A stretch of 57,158 nucleotides of DNA from JAVBME01 sp031552765 (GCA_031552765.1 JAVBME010000030.1:1-57158), one strand, 5' to 3'; counted from the first letter of the stretch, positions 42,919 to 51,999 are shown. Numbers and translations are program-made. The notes: generated from the sequence alone by a model not told the origin.

Positions 42919-43893
42919 TTAGCGGGCGAGTTTAATCAATAAACTTTCCGCTTCTGTGACGATGTCCTGAATTACCTGATCGACTGTTTTGATATCACGG
43001 ATCAAGCCCGCCGCCTGGCCGACCGTGATCTGGGCCGAGTCGATATCGCCTTCTTCCATGGCCTTTTTGCCGTTTTTGCCACTGATAACAGGCATAAGCT
43101 CCTCTAAAGAAGCGCCGGCTTTTTCCATGGCAAGGACTCTGGCGGCTGTTTTGTTATTCATGATACGATAAGGGTTTCTGATAGACCATTGGGTAAGCAC
43201 GGTATCTGTTTCTTTGGCGTTGACTATCCAATCTTTGATGTTTTGATGTATTTCCACCTCCTTTGTTACCATAAATCTGCTGCCAATGACCACTCCTTCA
43301 GCACCAAGGCAAAAGGCGGCGAGAAAGCTGCGCCCGTCGCAAATGCCGCCGGCGCCGAGAACAGGGATGCTGACGCTGTCGACCGTTTTCGGCAGGACAA
43401 TGAAGGTTGGCACATTATCAAGCCCGGGGTGCCCGCCAGCTTCGTAACCTACAACAGTGACCGCGTCGACACCTATTTGCTCGGCTTTTTTGGCAAAGCG
43501 GGCGGCCGGTACCTTGTGCATTATTTTAATGCCGGCCTGTTTAAGGTGGGGTATCAATTCTTCCGGGCTGCGGCCGGCTGTTTCTACTACCGGTACTTTT
43601 TCTTCAATGACCGCCTCCAGATAGGTCATGGTCATATCAGCCGCGCCGGCTTTAGGCAGCATGGAGATATTTACGGCAAAGGGCTTGTCGGTCAGCTCTC
43701 TGGTTTTTCTTATTTCTTCAACCAGGGATTTTTTATCCGGTTGGGTCGTAGCAGTTATTATGCCCAGTCCGCCGGCATTTGACACAGCGGCTGCCAGCGA
43801 TGCTTTGGATATCCACTGCATAGCTCCCTGTACGATCGGATATTTTATGCCTAGTAGTTCGGTTACTCTTGTTTTTAAAAAATTTTGTGGCAT
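42919..43893 (-). CDS. Nitronate monooxygenase / FabK-like FMN oxidoreductase
   Basis: 324 aa TIM-barrel flavoprotein. N-terminal KYPIVQGAMQWIS and the GYEAGGHPG motif (149-157) with H155 mark the NMO/FabK superfamily; the phosphate-binding PVLGAGGICDGRSF and GAEGVVIGSRF segments bind FMN. NMO activity needs oxygen; in an anaerobe an enoyl-CoA or other reductase-type reaction is more likely (inference). It ends a three-gene set with an SLC13 transporter and a CoA-transferase; the gap to the transporter is 27 bp, and a GAGGAG site precedes the ATG. Confidence 0.85.
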   Translation of the reverse strand: MPQNFLKTRVTELLGIKYPIVQGAMQWISKASLAAAVSNAGGLGIITATTQPDKKSLVEEIRKTRELTDKPFAVNISMLPKAGAADMTMTYLEAVIEEKVPVVETAGRSPEELIPHLKQAGIKIMHKVPAARFAKKAEQIGVDAVTVVGYEAGGHPGLDNVPTFIVLPKTVDSVSIPVLGAGGICDGRSFLAAFCLGAEGVVIGSRFMVTKEVEIHQNIKDWIVNAKETDTVLTQWSIRNPYRIMNNKTAARVLAMEKAGASLEELMPVISGKNGKKAMEEGDIDSAQITVGQAAGLIRDIKTVDQVIQDIVTEAESLLIKLAR

Positions 43894-43920
43894 TTTTTCT
43901 CCTCTTTTCCGGTTTATTTT

Positions 43921-45207
43921 TTAGAACGGCCAAGCCAGCGGCATGATTATGACACAAAGTATGAAAGAGATGACAAGTATAGGCGTGCCTATTTTGACAT
44001 AGTCCATGAATTTGTATTTACCGGGGCCAAAAACTATGGCGGTAGCCGGCGTGCCGACCGGTGTAGCAAAAGCGCTGTTGGCGGCAAAGCTGGCGGCCAG
44101 GACAAAAGATTTCGGATTGACACCCATTTGTAAAGCGATATTTATTGCTATTGGGCATAAAAGAGCGGCCAAGGCGACGTTCGACATAAATTGAGTCAGG
44201 ACGCCGGAAATAATAAATAAGGCGGCGGTAACTATAAGAGGCTCCGGGCTGTCGCCAAAGGCGGTAAGCACAGTAGTGGAAATAAGTTTGCCCGCGCCGG
44301 TTTTTTCCAGCGCTACTGCCATAGGCATCATGCCGCCGGTCAAAAAGATAGTATTCCAGTCAATAGACTTATAAGCCTGCTTGTCGGTCATGGTACGGGT
44401 AAAGACCAGCGCCAGGGCGCCGACTACAGCGACCACCTGTATGGGGACTTTGATTTGTGAAGAAAAAAACATGCCTAGTACGGTAAGAACGAAGACAATG
44501 GAAGCAAAAACTTGTTTGCGCTTGTTGCTGGAGCTGTTTTTAAGATTTTCCAGGCGCTTGGCCGATTCGGCTATTTCCTCCGGGCTGAGTGGCCGGTCGG
44601 GCAAAAATCTTCTGCCAATAGTCAGGAGAAAAAGAATACCGGCAATGGTCAACGGGACGCCGTACCAGCTGAATTCCATAAAGCCCATTTCATAGCCGGC
44701 CTTTCTTAAAAAACCATCAGCTATAACGTTGGGCGGTGTGCCGACAAGAGATACCGTACCGCCGAGGGCAGTGGATATGGCCAGCGGCAAGAGAAATTTG
44801 GCGCGCGAATAGCCAGCCGAGTCGGCAATACTGATGACTACTGGCATAAGTGAAGCTGTAACTGCGGTATTGGATAAAAATATGGATAACAGCGCGGCAA
44901 CCACCATAACGGCCGCTAAGAGCTTACTCTCACTTTTGCCGAAAGCGCGCACTATCCTTTGTCCAATTTCATCCGCCAGACCTGTTTCAAAAAGGGATCC
45001 GGCCACAACAAACATACCGGCAAAAAGAAGAACGCTCTGGTCGATGAGTCCGCTAAAAGCGGTCCTGACATCAAGAATGCCGGTAAGGTAAAGGGCGACC
45101 GAGACTGTAAACGAGGTAACACCTACAGGAGTAACTTCTGTGACGAAAAAAACTGCCGCCACAGCTAAGATGATGATCGTGATAGTTAGGCCCGATAATT
45201 CAAACAT
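43921..45207 (-). CDS. SLC13/DASS-family anion:sodium symporter
   Basis: 428 aa, about 11 membrane helices. The first Na-binding SNT motif is at residues 112-114 (FLSNTAVTASLMP), with GTPPN at 156-160, and the second-repeat equivalents FMSNVALAALLCP and the final VGTPATA. Family members import di- or tricarboxylates, or sulfate. The neighbouring CoA-transferase suggests an organic acid that is activated to a CoA thioester (inference). It is 24 bp from the CoA-transferase gene. Confidence 0.88.
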   Translation of the reverse strand: MFELSGLTITIIILAVAAVFFVTEVTPVGVTSFTVSVALYLTGILDVRTAFSGLIDQSVLLFAGMFVVAGSLFETGLADEIGQRIVRAFGKSESKLLAAVMVVAALLSIFLSNTAVTASLMPVVISIADSAGYSRAKFLLPLAISTALGGTVSLVGTPPNVIADGFLRKAGYEMGFMEFSWYGVPLTIAGILFLLTIGRRFLPDRPLSPEEIAESAKRLENLKNSSSNKRKQVFASIVFVLTVLGMFFSSQIKVPIQVVAVVGALALVFTRTMTDKQAYKSIDWNTIFLTGGMMPMAVALEKTGAGKLISTTVLTAFGDSPEPLIVTAALFIISGVLTQFMSNVALAALLCPIAINIALQMGVNPKSFVLAASFAANSAFATPVGTPATAIVFGPGKYKFMDYVKIGTPILVISFILCVIIMPLAWPF

Positions 45208-45231
45208 TTTATTAAACGTCCTCTCTTTTTT

Positions 45232-46416
45232 TTAAAATAATTTATCTTGAGCGAGTCGCTCGTATTCTTCTGGCGAAAGACCCAGAAGGCTGCAATAGAC
45301 AGCTTTATTGTCTTCGCCCAGTAAAGGCGGCCGAGAGAGTGTCCATTCCGAACCGGAAAAGCGTACGGCCGGAGCAACCACAGGATACGCGCCGACACCG
45401 GGGTAGTCAAATTCGGCAATAGAACCGCGAGCTTTTACGTGCGGGTCGTCCATGACCGCTTGAATATCTTTTACGCGCGCGCAGGGAATGTTAAATTTTT
45501 CCAGAAGATCTACTAATTCATCCGCCGTAAAGCCTTTTGTCCAGTCGGACATAATAGCTTCCAGTTCATCAGCGTTTTTGGCCCGCTCTTGCAAAGTGGC
45601 AAAACGCGGTACATCGACCAGATCTTCACGCTGCATGATTTTGCACAGGTGTTCCCAGTGGTTTTGAAAAAGGGCCGCAATATAGACAAAGCCGTCTTTG
45701 GTTTTGAAAACATTGCTGGGCCCGCTGGTCGGACGCCGGTTGCCAACGCGCTGCGGCTGATGGCCGAGGATTTGCTGCTCGGCAAAAGCGGTCTCTAATA
45801 TGGCCATGATGCTGTCGAGCATAGAGATGTCGACAAGTTGCCCTTCTCCGGTAAGGTCGCGCTGGCGTATGGCCGCCGTTATGCCCAGCGCGCCATAGAG
45901 GCCAGCGAGAAAGTCTGAAACGGCAGGACCGGCTTTCATTGGCAGGTCAGGCAGGCCGTTTATCGACATAAAGCCGCTGAAAGCCGCTACAGTCATATCA
46001 AAAGCCGCTTTTTTCTCGTACGGTCCGTTTTTGCCAAAACCGGAAATGGAAGCCATAATTATTGCCGGGTTTATTTTTTTCAAATCTTCATAGCCAAAGC
46101 CCATTTCATCAAGGAGGCCGGGCCGGAAGTTTTCCAGCACAACATCGCTTTTTTTGACAAGCTCGGTCAATACTTCTTTGGCTTTAGCGTGTTTCAAGTT
46201 CAAAGTAACCGCTTTTTTATTGCGGTTGTAGGCGGGATACCACAAACTTATGCCTGAAGGCGTTTTAGCGCCTGCCGTGCGGCCGTATTCACCCGTGCCC
46301 GGATTTTCGATCTTTATCATTTCCGCACCCATGTCACCTAGCAGCATGCCGCAGTAAGGCCCGGAAATGACATGGGAAAATTCAATGATCCGTACTCCCT
46401 CTAATGGTCTTTTCAT
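45232..46416 (-). CDS. Class III (CaiB/BaiF) CoA-transferase
   Basis: 394 aa. The family start LEGVRIIEFSHVISGPYCGMLLGDMGAEMIKIENP is followed by AAFDMTVAAFSG with Asp140, the aspartate aligned to the catalytic residue of formyl-CoA transferase. Such enzymes move CoA between carboxylic acids. First gene of the predicted sigma-54 operon: a GGAGG site precedes the ATG and a -24/-12 promoter lies about 50-65 bp upstream. The substrate cannot be read from the sequence. Confidence 0.9.
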   Translation of the reverse strand: MKRPLEGVRIIEFSHVISGPYCGMLLGDMGAEMIKIENPGTGEYGRTAGAKTPSGISLWYPAYNRNKKAVTLNLKHAKAKEVLTELVKKSDVVLENFRPGLLDEMGFGYEDLKKINPAIIMASISGFGKNGPYEKKAAFDMTVAAFSGFMSINGLPDLPMKAGPAVSDFLAGLYGALGITAAIRQRDLTGEGQLVDISMLDSIMAILETAFAEQQILGHQPQRVGNRRPTSGPSNVFKTKDGFVYIAALFQNHWEHLCKIMQREDLVDVPRFATLQERAKNADELEAIMSDWTKGFTADELVDLLEKFNIPCARVKDIQAVMDDPHVKARGSIAEFDYPGVGAYPVVAPAVRFSGSEWTLSRPPLLGEDNKAVYCSLLGLSPEEYERLAQDKLF

Positions 46417-46465
46417 TTTATTTCAACCTCCTTGTTAGTAATAACAATATCTTTTTCTAAATATA

Positions 46466-46482
46466 CGCAAATTATGTGCCGA
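46466..46482 (-). promoter_or_regulatory. Sigma-54 (-24/-12) promoter
   Basis: On the minus strand CGGCACATAATTTGCG matches the sigma-54 consensus (T)GGCAC-N5-TTGC with the essential GG and GC exactly 10 bases apart; the only departure is C for T before GG. The predicted start is about 46455, 39 bases before the CoA-transferase gene. The regulator encoded next door is a sigma-54 activator. Confidence 0.85.
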
Positions 46483-46487
46483 GTTTG

Positions 46488-46543
46488 AAAAAATAAAAAC
46501 TTCCTGATCAATACTGGGTTTTCGCCAATATCTAACAGGAAGT
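46488..46543 (-). terminator. Terminator of the regulator gene
   Basis: On the minus strand the outer arms ACTTCCTG/CAGGAAGT and an inner ATATTGG/CCAGTAT helix form one hairpin, followed by TTTTTATTTTTT. It lies between the regulator gene and the sigma-54 promoter, and so insulates the operon from readthrough. Confidence 0.85.
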
Positions 46544-46633
46544 ATGATTCCAGATATATATAATTGCCGCAAAAATAAAATATACAAAAAAGCAAATAAG
46601 AGCGCTTCGAGGCTATCGCTAAGGTTTTTCTAA

Positions 46634-46673
46634 CTTGTGATAATTTTCTAAATTAATAGAAAATTATCACAAG
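46634..46673. promoter_or_regulatory. Candidate enhancer (UAS): perfect palindrome with 17-bp arms
   Basis: CTTGTGATAATTTTCTA and its exact reverse complement are separated by six bases. The centre lies about 198 bp upstream of the predicted sigma-54 start, the usual distance for an activator-binding enhancer. It overlaps the stop codon of the activator gene and is separate from that gene's terminator. Confidence 0.68.
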
Positions 46674-48046
46674 TGATGTTTTTTTAGTTTATTGTATAAA
46701 GTTGCCAGTGATACTTTCAATGCGCCGGCGATGCGTTTTTTGCCTTGGCCATCATCGCCGTAGCTGATTAAATATTCTTTTAACAGTTCTTTTTCCAAGT
46801 TGTCAAGAATTTCATCAAGCCCGTCACCGCCGGTATTTATTTTACGGGCAAGCGCGCTGTGTTTTTTGCTGGTAATATTGTAGGGCAGGTCGTTGATTGT
46901 AACGATAGGTCCAGGGGCTACGCCGGCAGCATACTCCAGCGCGTTTTTCAACTCCCGGATATTGCCGGGCCAATCATATTTTACAAGAGCAGTGCGCACT
47001 TCCGGCTGCAGGTTCATATATTTGCCGCGTTTTCTTTGCAGTTCCTGCGTAAATTTGTCGATGAGCAGCGGCAAATCTTCCTTCCTGTTGCGTAAAGGCG
47101 GCAGATTGATAATAAAAACTGCCAGGCGGTAATATAAATCTTCACGGAATTTATTTTCCATTATATGATTTAAAATATTTTTGTTGGTCGCCGCAATAAC
47201 CCGTACATTTACGGGAATAGATTTTTCCCCGCCCAGGCGGCGGATTTTTTTCTCCTGCAGGACGCGCAACAGCTTGGCCTGCAAATTTAGCGGAATTTCG
47301 GCTATTTCGTCCAAAAAGACCGTACCGCCTTCGGCTATTTCAAATAAGCCGATTTTACCTTTTTTGTTGGCGCCGGTAAAGGCCCCGCCTACATAGCCAA
47401 ACAGTTCAGACTCCAAAAGGTTTTCCGGCAGAGCGGCGCAGTTTATATCGACAAAAGGAAAATTTCTGCGCAGACTGGTGTTATGTATGGCTTTGGCCAG
47501 CATGTCTTTGCCTGTGCCGGATTCACCAAGGAGCAGGACATAGCTGTCGGACTCAGCGGCTTTTTTGCCGAGGTCCAGAAGGTCTTTAAAAGATTGTTCG
47601 CAGCCGATTATGTCGTCAAAGGTAGTAGTCACTTTGAAAAGGTCGCTGACAGCGGAATTGAGCTGTGAGATTTTTTCCTTGCTTTCTTCCAGCATTTGCA
47701 TCAGCTGGTTTATTCTTTCCGCGTCCTTTACAATGACAAGCCCGCCAATCAACTGATCGCAATAAATGAGCGGGAAATAATCGCAATAGGTTTTAGTAAG
47801 GCCTACTTTTCGCGGTATGTTATACATAGGCTTGCGGTTTTTAAACAATTCCGGCAAATAACTGCCCGGGCGTACATCATCTATATGCTTGCCGACCATG
47901 TCTTCACGCTTGATGCCCAAAAATTCGAGATATGCGGTGTTAGCAAAACGAATAATGCAATCAGTATCAGTGATAAAGATATTGTCGCGCAACATATTTA
48001 AAAAATCTGCCATATATTTATTGATATACGAAGTAATTGGTTTCAT
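46667..48046 (-). CDS. Sigma-54-dependent transcriptional activator with PAS domain
   Basis: 459 aa. An N-terminal PAS domain (about residues 14-112) probably senses a small ligand; after a short helical linker (112-140) comes the AAA+ domain with Walker A GESGTGKD at 174-181, GAFTGA at 221-226 (the sigma-54 contact loop) and Walker B VFLDEI at 243-248; and a Fis-type HTH (430-459, RIAGALKVSLATLYNKLKK). The start is ATG 48044-48046 with GGAGGAAG; the frame extends to 48157 but overlaps trkH. The adjacent -24/-12 promoter and palindrome suggest it activates the CoA-transferase operon. Confidence 0.92.
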   Translation of the reverse strand: MKPITSYINKYMADFLNMLRDNIFITDTDCIIRFANTAYLEFLGIKREDMVGKHIDDVRPGSYLPELFKNRKPMYNIPRKVGLTKTYCDYFPLIYCDQLIGGLVIVKDAERINQLMQMLEESKEKISQLNSAVSDLFKVTTTFDDIIGCEQSFKDLLDLGKKAAESDSYVLLLGESGTGKDMLAKAIHNTSLRRNFPFVDINCAALPENLLESELFGYVGGAFTGANKKGKIGLFEIAEGGTVFLDEIAEIPLNLQAKLLRVLQEKKIRRLGGEKSIPVNVRVIAATNKNILNHIMENKFREDLYYRLAVFIINLPPLRNRKEDLPLLIDKFTQELQRKRGKYMNLQPEVRTALVKYDWPGNIRELKNALEYAAGVAPGPIVTINDLPYNITSKKHSALARKINTGGDGLDEILDNLEKELLKEYLISYGDDGQGKKRIAGALKVSLATLYNKLKKHHL

Positions 48047-48072
48047 AATTAACTTCCTCCAGATGTTGCGGG

Positions 48073-49530
48073 TTACCAGCTCCTGGTTTTTCGCCAGAAC
48101 TCCGGCCTGAGGAGCACCAGCAAAGTAAAAAATTCCAAGCGGCCAAGCACCATGCATATAGTTATGAGCGCTTTTCCAGGGTCATTGATATCAAAGTACG
48201 CATAATTACTGCCTAATATGGCAAAAGCCAGGTCGGTACCGGACGTTCCGATGATTGAAGCCATGATGACCAGAGCATCCACCATTTCTATGCCGCAAAA
48301 GGTTAAAAAAGCGGTGGAAAAAAAGTAGACTGCCATAAAAACGAAAAAATGCCTGGTAATGGAAGCGACGGTCGAGGGGGAGATGACTTTGCCGCTCATG
48401 CTGAAATTTGTAACCATTTTGGGGTGGAGGGTATGTTTTAAGCCTACCCAGCTCAATTTAAACAAGGCTATCACACGCGCTATCTTGATACCGCCGGCGG
48501 TAGATGCGGCGCAGCCGCCGACAAACATCAGGGAAAACAGGAGGAACTTGCTAAAGGGCGGCCAGGTATGAAGGTCGGATATGGCAAGGCCGGAAGTGGA
48601 AAGGGCGGCGGCTACATGGAAAAAGGCGTTGTGCAGTGAATAGCCGAAAGAAAAATCTGTCTGCATGAGCAGGTTGGCTGTTATCAAAGCAGTAAAGCCA
48701 AGTACGAACAGGATGAAGGTCTTAAACTCTATATCGAAAAACAACCGTTGCCAACCACGGTGATAGACCTGGTAATAAAGATAAAAATTGCCTGCGGCTA
48801 TGATCGTGAAAATAGCTGTTAATACCTCTACCAGAGGATTGTTGAAATGATTGAGGCTGTTGTTGTAACAGGAAAAACCGCCGGTAGAAATAGTGGCCAT
48901 ACCGTGGTTTATAGCGTCAAAGGGCGACAAGCCGGCCAGCAGCATTACGGTGATGAAAACAACCGTCATGCCTGTGTATATTTTCCATAAAAGAGAAGCA
49001 GTATCGCTGATGCGCGGCATGACCCGGTCTTTGCTGGGGCCGGGCAGCTCGGCGTTGAACATGTTTATGGCGCCGGTACCGTAATGCGGCAGAAAAGAAA
49101 TAAACAGGACTATGATACCCATGCCGCCCAGCCACTGCGTCATACTGCGCCACAGAAGGACGCTGCGCGGTATTATATCAAGATCCCTGATCAAAGAAGA
49201 GCCTACGGTAGTAAAGCCTGAGGCGCTTTCCATGATCGCGTGAAAAGGCGTGAGTACGCCGCAGAACATATAGGGCAGCGCGCCAAAAAAAGACAGGCAG
49301 GCCCAACTGAGGACGACGGTCATGATGGCTTCCCGGTTGGTAAGAGAGGCTTCGTCTCTGCCATGCAAAGTACAAGAATAACCTATGGTCATGGTGATGG
49401 CTGAAGAAGCCAAAAGCGCCAACACGTCGGCTTCCAGCAGGATGAAGGATAAAGCCGCAGGAAAAAGCATGGCGACGGCGCATACCATCATCAAGCGTCC
49501 CAATATGAATTCTACCGATGAAAAATTCAT
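48073..49530 (-). CDS. trkH: Potassium uptake protein TrkH
   Basis: 485 aa with about ten to twelve hydrophobic segments and the four half-filter loops of the Trk/Ktr family, including SASGFTTVGSS, TISTGGFSCYN, STSGLAISDL and IGTSGTDLAF. Forms the K+ pathway with cytoplasmic TrkA. Starts 6 bp after the trkA stop. The regulator follows 26 bp after, possibly cotranscribed by coincidence of position. Confidence 0.94.
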   Translation of the reverse strand: MNFSSVEFILGRLMMVCAVAMLFPAALSFILLEADVLALLASSAITMTIGYSCTLHGRDEASLTNREAIMTVVLSWACLSFFGALPYMFCGVLTPFHAIMESASGFTTVGSSLIRDLDIIPRSVLLWRSMTQWLGGMGIIVLFISFLPHYGTGAINMFNAELPGPSKDRVMPRISDTASLLWKIYTGMTVVFITVMLLAGLSPFDAINHGMATISTGGFSCYNNSLNHFNNPLVEVLTAIFTIIAAGNFYLYYQVYHRGWQRLFFDIEFKTFILFVLGFTALITANLLMQTDFSFGYSLHNAFFHVAAALSTSGLAISDLHTWPPFSKFLLFSLMFVGGCAASTAGGIKIARVIALFKLSWVGLKHTLHPKMVTNFSMSGKVISPSTVASITRHFFVFMAVYFFSTAFLTFCGIEMVDALVIMASIIGTSGTDLAFAILGSNYAYFDINDPGKALITICMVLGRLEFFTLLVLLRPEFWRKTRSW

Positions 49531-49536
49531 TTGCCG

Positions 49537-50877
49537 TTACCTGCCTTCTAAATAGGTCATAACCTTCTTTACTTCAGAAGCCTGTACAAAGAGGATGGCC
49601 CGGTCGCCCGGATACAACACGGTATTTCCGTTTGGTATTATTACATCGTTTTTGTGTACTACGGCGCAGACCAGGCAAGTTTCCGGCAGTTTGGCATTTT
49701 TGAGCGGTGTGCCAGCCAGAGGGTTCGTGTCCTGGATGATGATTTCTATTGCTTCGGCTTTGGAGCCTTCAAGAAGGGATACGGAAACCACGCCGCCCCG
49801 ACGGACAAAACGCAAAATCTCACCCAGGCTCAAAAGGCGGGTGGATAAAACTATATCGACGCCGACTTTTTCCATCAGGTTGACATACTCCGTGCGCGCG
49901 GTCTTTACAATGGTTTTTTTCGCGCCGAGATGTTTTGCGAGCAGCGCCAGGAGTAGATTTAGTTTATCGTCTTCCGTCAGGCAGACCACTATGTCGGCTT
50001 CTGATACGCCTTCCTGGGTCAAAAACTCGATATTAGTACCGTCGCCGCAAAGCGCCATGCCATTTTTCAAAAGCGTGGCAGCGTGTTCGCAACGCGCCAT
50101 ATTTTTGTCGATGATCTTTACCGACAGGCCCTGCTGTTCCAAAATAGGCGCCAGATAGCAGCCGATACGCCCGGCGCCGATGATCATCACCCGTTCTACT
50201 TTCGAGGTCATGACCTCTACTTTTTGTTCAAGTTCATGGATGGTTTCGCTGCGCCCGATGAAAAACACGCTGTCGTTGGGCAAGAGCATGTCGTTGCCGC
50301 GAGGGATGATAAGACTGTTTTGGCGGAAAATGCCGGATATCAAAAGTCCGCTAGGCAAAGAAAGGTTTTTCAGCGGCGTATTTATATATTGCGAACGATC
50401 AGTCATACGCGATTCGAATAGGCTGACTTTGCCGTCGGCAAAATCTTCCACGTCGAGAGCAAAGGGCGTCAAAAGGATATGGCTTATTTCAAGGGCGATA
50501 ATACGTTCCGGGTTTAATACCAGATCTATATCAGTTACTTTTTTTATAAAAGTGTCCGCAACCCCGGTATACTCGTTGCTGCGGATACGGGCGATAGTTT
50601 GCGGTATGCCCATTCGTTTGGCCATCATGCAAATTATCATATTGACTTCGTCGCTGTCGGTGCAGGCGACCAAAAGGTCGGCATTTTTCACATCCGGGTC
50701 GGTCAATACAGCCGGGCTGGCGCCATTGCCTTCGAGCGTCAGGATATCAAGCGCGTTTTTGATTATTTCGCGCCGCCCCTCATCCGATTCGACTACAATA
50801 ACTTCGTGCAGTTCCTGTGTCAGGTATTCGGCCAGGCTATAGCCAAGTTTTCCCGCGCCGACTATAACTACTCTCAT
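49537..50877 (-). CDS. trkA: Trk system NAD-binding gating subunit TrkA
   Basis: 446 aa, with two RCK repeats, each a Rossmann part (VIVGAGKLGYSLAEYL near residue 3; MIIGAGRIGCYLAPIL near 229) and a TrkA-C part, the second of which can be a cyclic di-AMP site. GdpP in the left arm controls that signal. The start is ATG 50875-50877 preceded by GGGGG; a TTG at 50890-50892 in the same frame is less likely. Faces away from the plus-strand gene at 51032. Confidence 0.95.
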   Translation of the reverse strand: MRVVIVGAGKLGYSLAEYLTQELHEVIVVESDEGRREIIKNALDILTLEGNGASPAVLTDPDVKNADLLVACTDSDEVNMIICMMAKRMGIPQTIARIRSNEYTGVADTFIKKVTDIDLVLNPERIIALEISHILLTPFALDVEDFADGKVSLFESRMTDRSQYINTPLKNLSLPSGLLISGIFRQNSLIIPRGNDMLLPNDSVFFIGRSETIHELEQKVEVMTSKVERVMIIGAGRIGCYLAPILEQQGLSVKIIDKNMARCEHAATLLKNGMALCGDGTNIEFLTQEGVSEADIVVCLTEDDKLNLLLALLAKHLGAKKTIVKTARTEYVNLMEKVGVDIVLSTRLLSLGEILRFVRRGGVVSVSLLEGSKAEAIEIIIQDTNPLAGTPLKNAKLPETCLVCAVVHKNDVIIPNGNTVLYPGDRAILFVQASEVKKVMTYLEGR

Positions 50878-51031
50878 TTGCGCATCCCCCAAAAATACAA
50901 TTATTTAACCATAATAATAGCATTTTTAATTTTTGTTGCAAGTAGCCGCACTGTCTATTATTTTTATTTGCATATTTTTCTTCAAACAAGATAGAATAAT
51001 ACAAAAACAATAACAAAAAGGTGGCGGGCTT

Positions 51032-51310
51032 ATGAAGATAAAGAAAAACCTCAGTGATGCCGATATGTTGAAAGGTTTTGCCGAAAAGGAAAGTTTTGAA
51101 ACAGCCGTATTGCCGGAGGAAAAGCGGCCGACGCCGAAAACAGAGGAAGCAGGCGTCTTAGTGTCTTTGCCGGAGGAGGTTTTGACGAAGCTGGATAAAG
51201 CGGTTTTGCAACTGCGCTTTAAGCTAAAACAGCAGGGGGCGGGCGAAGTAAAATGGCAAGTACAGGAAAACGGCAGTGAAATAATCATAAAAGCCCAGGC
51301 CCAAAAATGA
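51032..51310 (+). CDS. Small hypothetical protein
   Basis: 92 aa; charged N-terminal half rich in Lys/Glu/Pro, and a C-terminal part VLVSLPEEVLTKLDKAVLQLRFKLK then a strand-like end EVKWQVQENGSEIIIKAQAQ. Not recognised. A GGTGGCGGGC site precedes ATG 51032, and the stop overlaps the next gene's ATG by four bases, so it is coupled to thiamine pyrophosphokinase. Confidence 0.7.
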   Translation: MKIKKNLSDADMLKGFAEKESFETAVLPEEKRPTPKTEEAGVLVSLPEEVLTKLDKAVLQLRFKLKQQGAGEVKWQVQENGSEIIIKAQAQK

Positions 51311-51999
51311 ACATGATAATTGCCAAAAACAAAATACTCTTCCCGGAAAGGGTGGGTAAAGAGTATGTCCTGGTTGCCGGCGGGCGGCGGCCAGCAGCCG
51401 GCTGGCTGAAAAAAATAGCGGCCGGGCGTGTAGTTGTTTGCGCAGACCGCGGCGTCAGCTGGTGCCGGGCGGCCGGAGTACATCCCGACATCCTTTTGGG
51501 TGACGGCGACAGTGCCGGCGCGGACTGGGCTTGGGCGGAACGAGCGGGCGCAATGACCCGGCGCTATCCCCGGGATAAAGACGCCACCGATTTACAACTG
51601 GCTATAGATTTTATAAAAGAGGCCGGCGATTGCTGTGCGTTGGTGGCCACCGGCGTATGGGGCGGCCGTTTTGATCATGCCTTCAGCGCGCTTTTCAGCC
51701 TGGCGGCGCTTCGCTGTCCGCTGTTGTTAGCCGACCACCGGGAGTTGCTGGCGCCTGTTTATGCGGAAAAAACGCTGTCTATTACCTTTTCCCAGACCCC
51801 GCCTGTCCTGTCGCTATTGCCTTTGAGTGAAAGCTGCCGGGTGACGCTCACTGGAACGGATTGGCCGCTGGAAGCGGTAAAACTGTTCTTGGAGCGGCCT
51901 TACGCGATAAGCAACCGTGTGTCCGGGCGGCAAATCAATCTTTCGGTGCAAGAGGGGCGGGTAGGCCTGTATTTGTGCTGGAAGAGCGACTGGCAGTAA
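51307..51999 (+). CDS. thiN: Thiamine pyrophosphokinase
   Basis: 230 aa. Makes thiamine diphosphate from thiamine and ATP. GDGDS at residues 65-69 and DKDATD at 90-95 match the two conserved metal/phosphate motifs, and TGVWGGRFDH the third. The C-terminal thiamine-binding domain is slightly divergent. High GC and glycine/alanine-rich compared with its neighbours. Confidence 0.88.
   Translation: MNMIIAKNKILFPERVGKEYVLVAGGRRPAAGWLKKIAAGRVVVCADRGVSWCRAAGVHPDILLGDGDSAGADWAWAERAGAMTRRYPRDKDATDLQLAIDFIKEAGDCCALVATGVWGGRFDHAFSALFSLAALRCPLLLADHRELLAPVYAEKTLSITFSQTPPVLSLLPLSESCRVTLTGTDWPLEAVKLFLERPYAISNRVSGRQINLSVQEGRVGLYLCWKSDWQ

Noticed and set aside
46413..46595. 60-codon open frame upstream of the CoA-transferase
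   Set aside because: It contains the sigma-54 promoter and the regulator's terminator and has no ribosome-binding site; regulatory DNA explains it.
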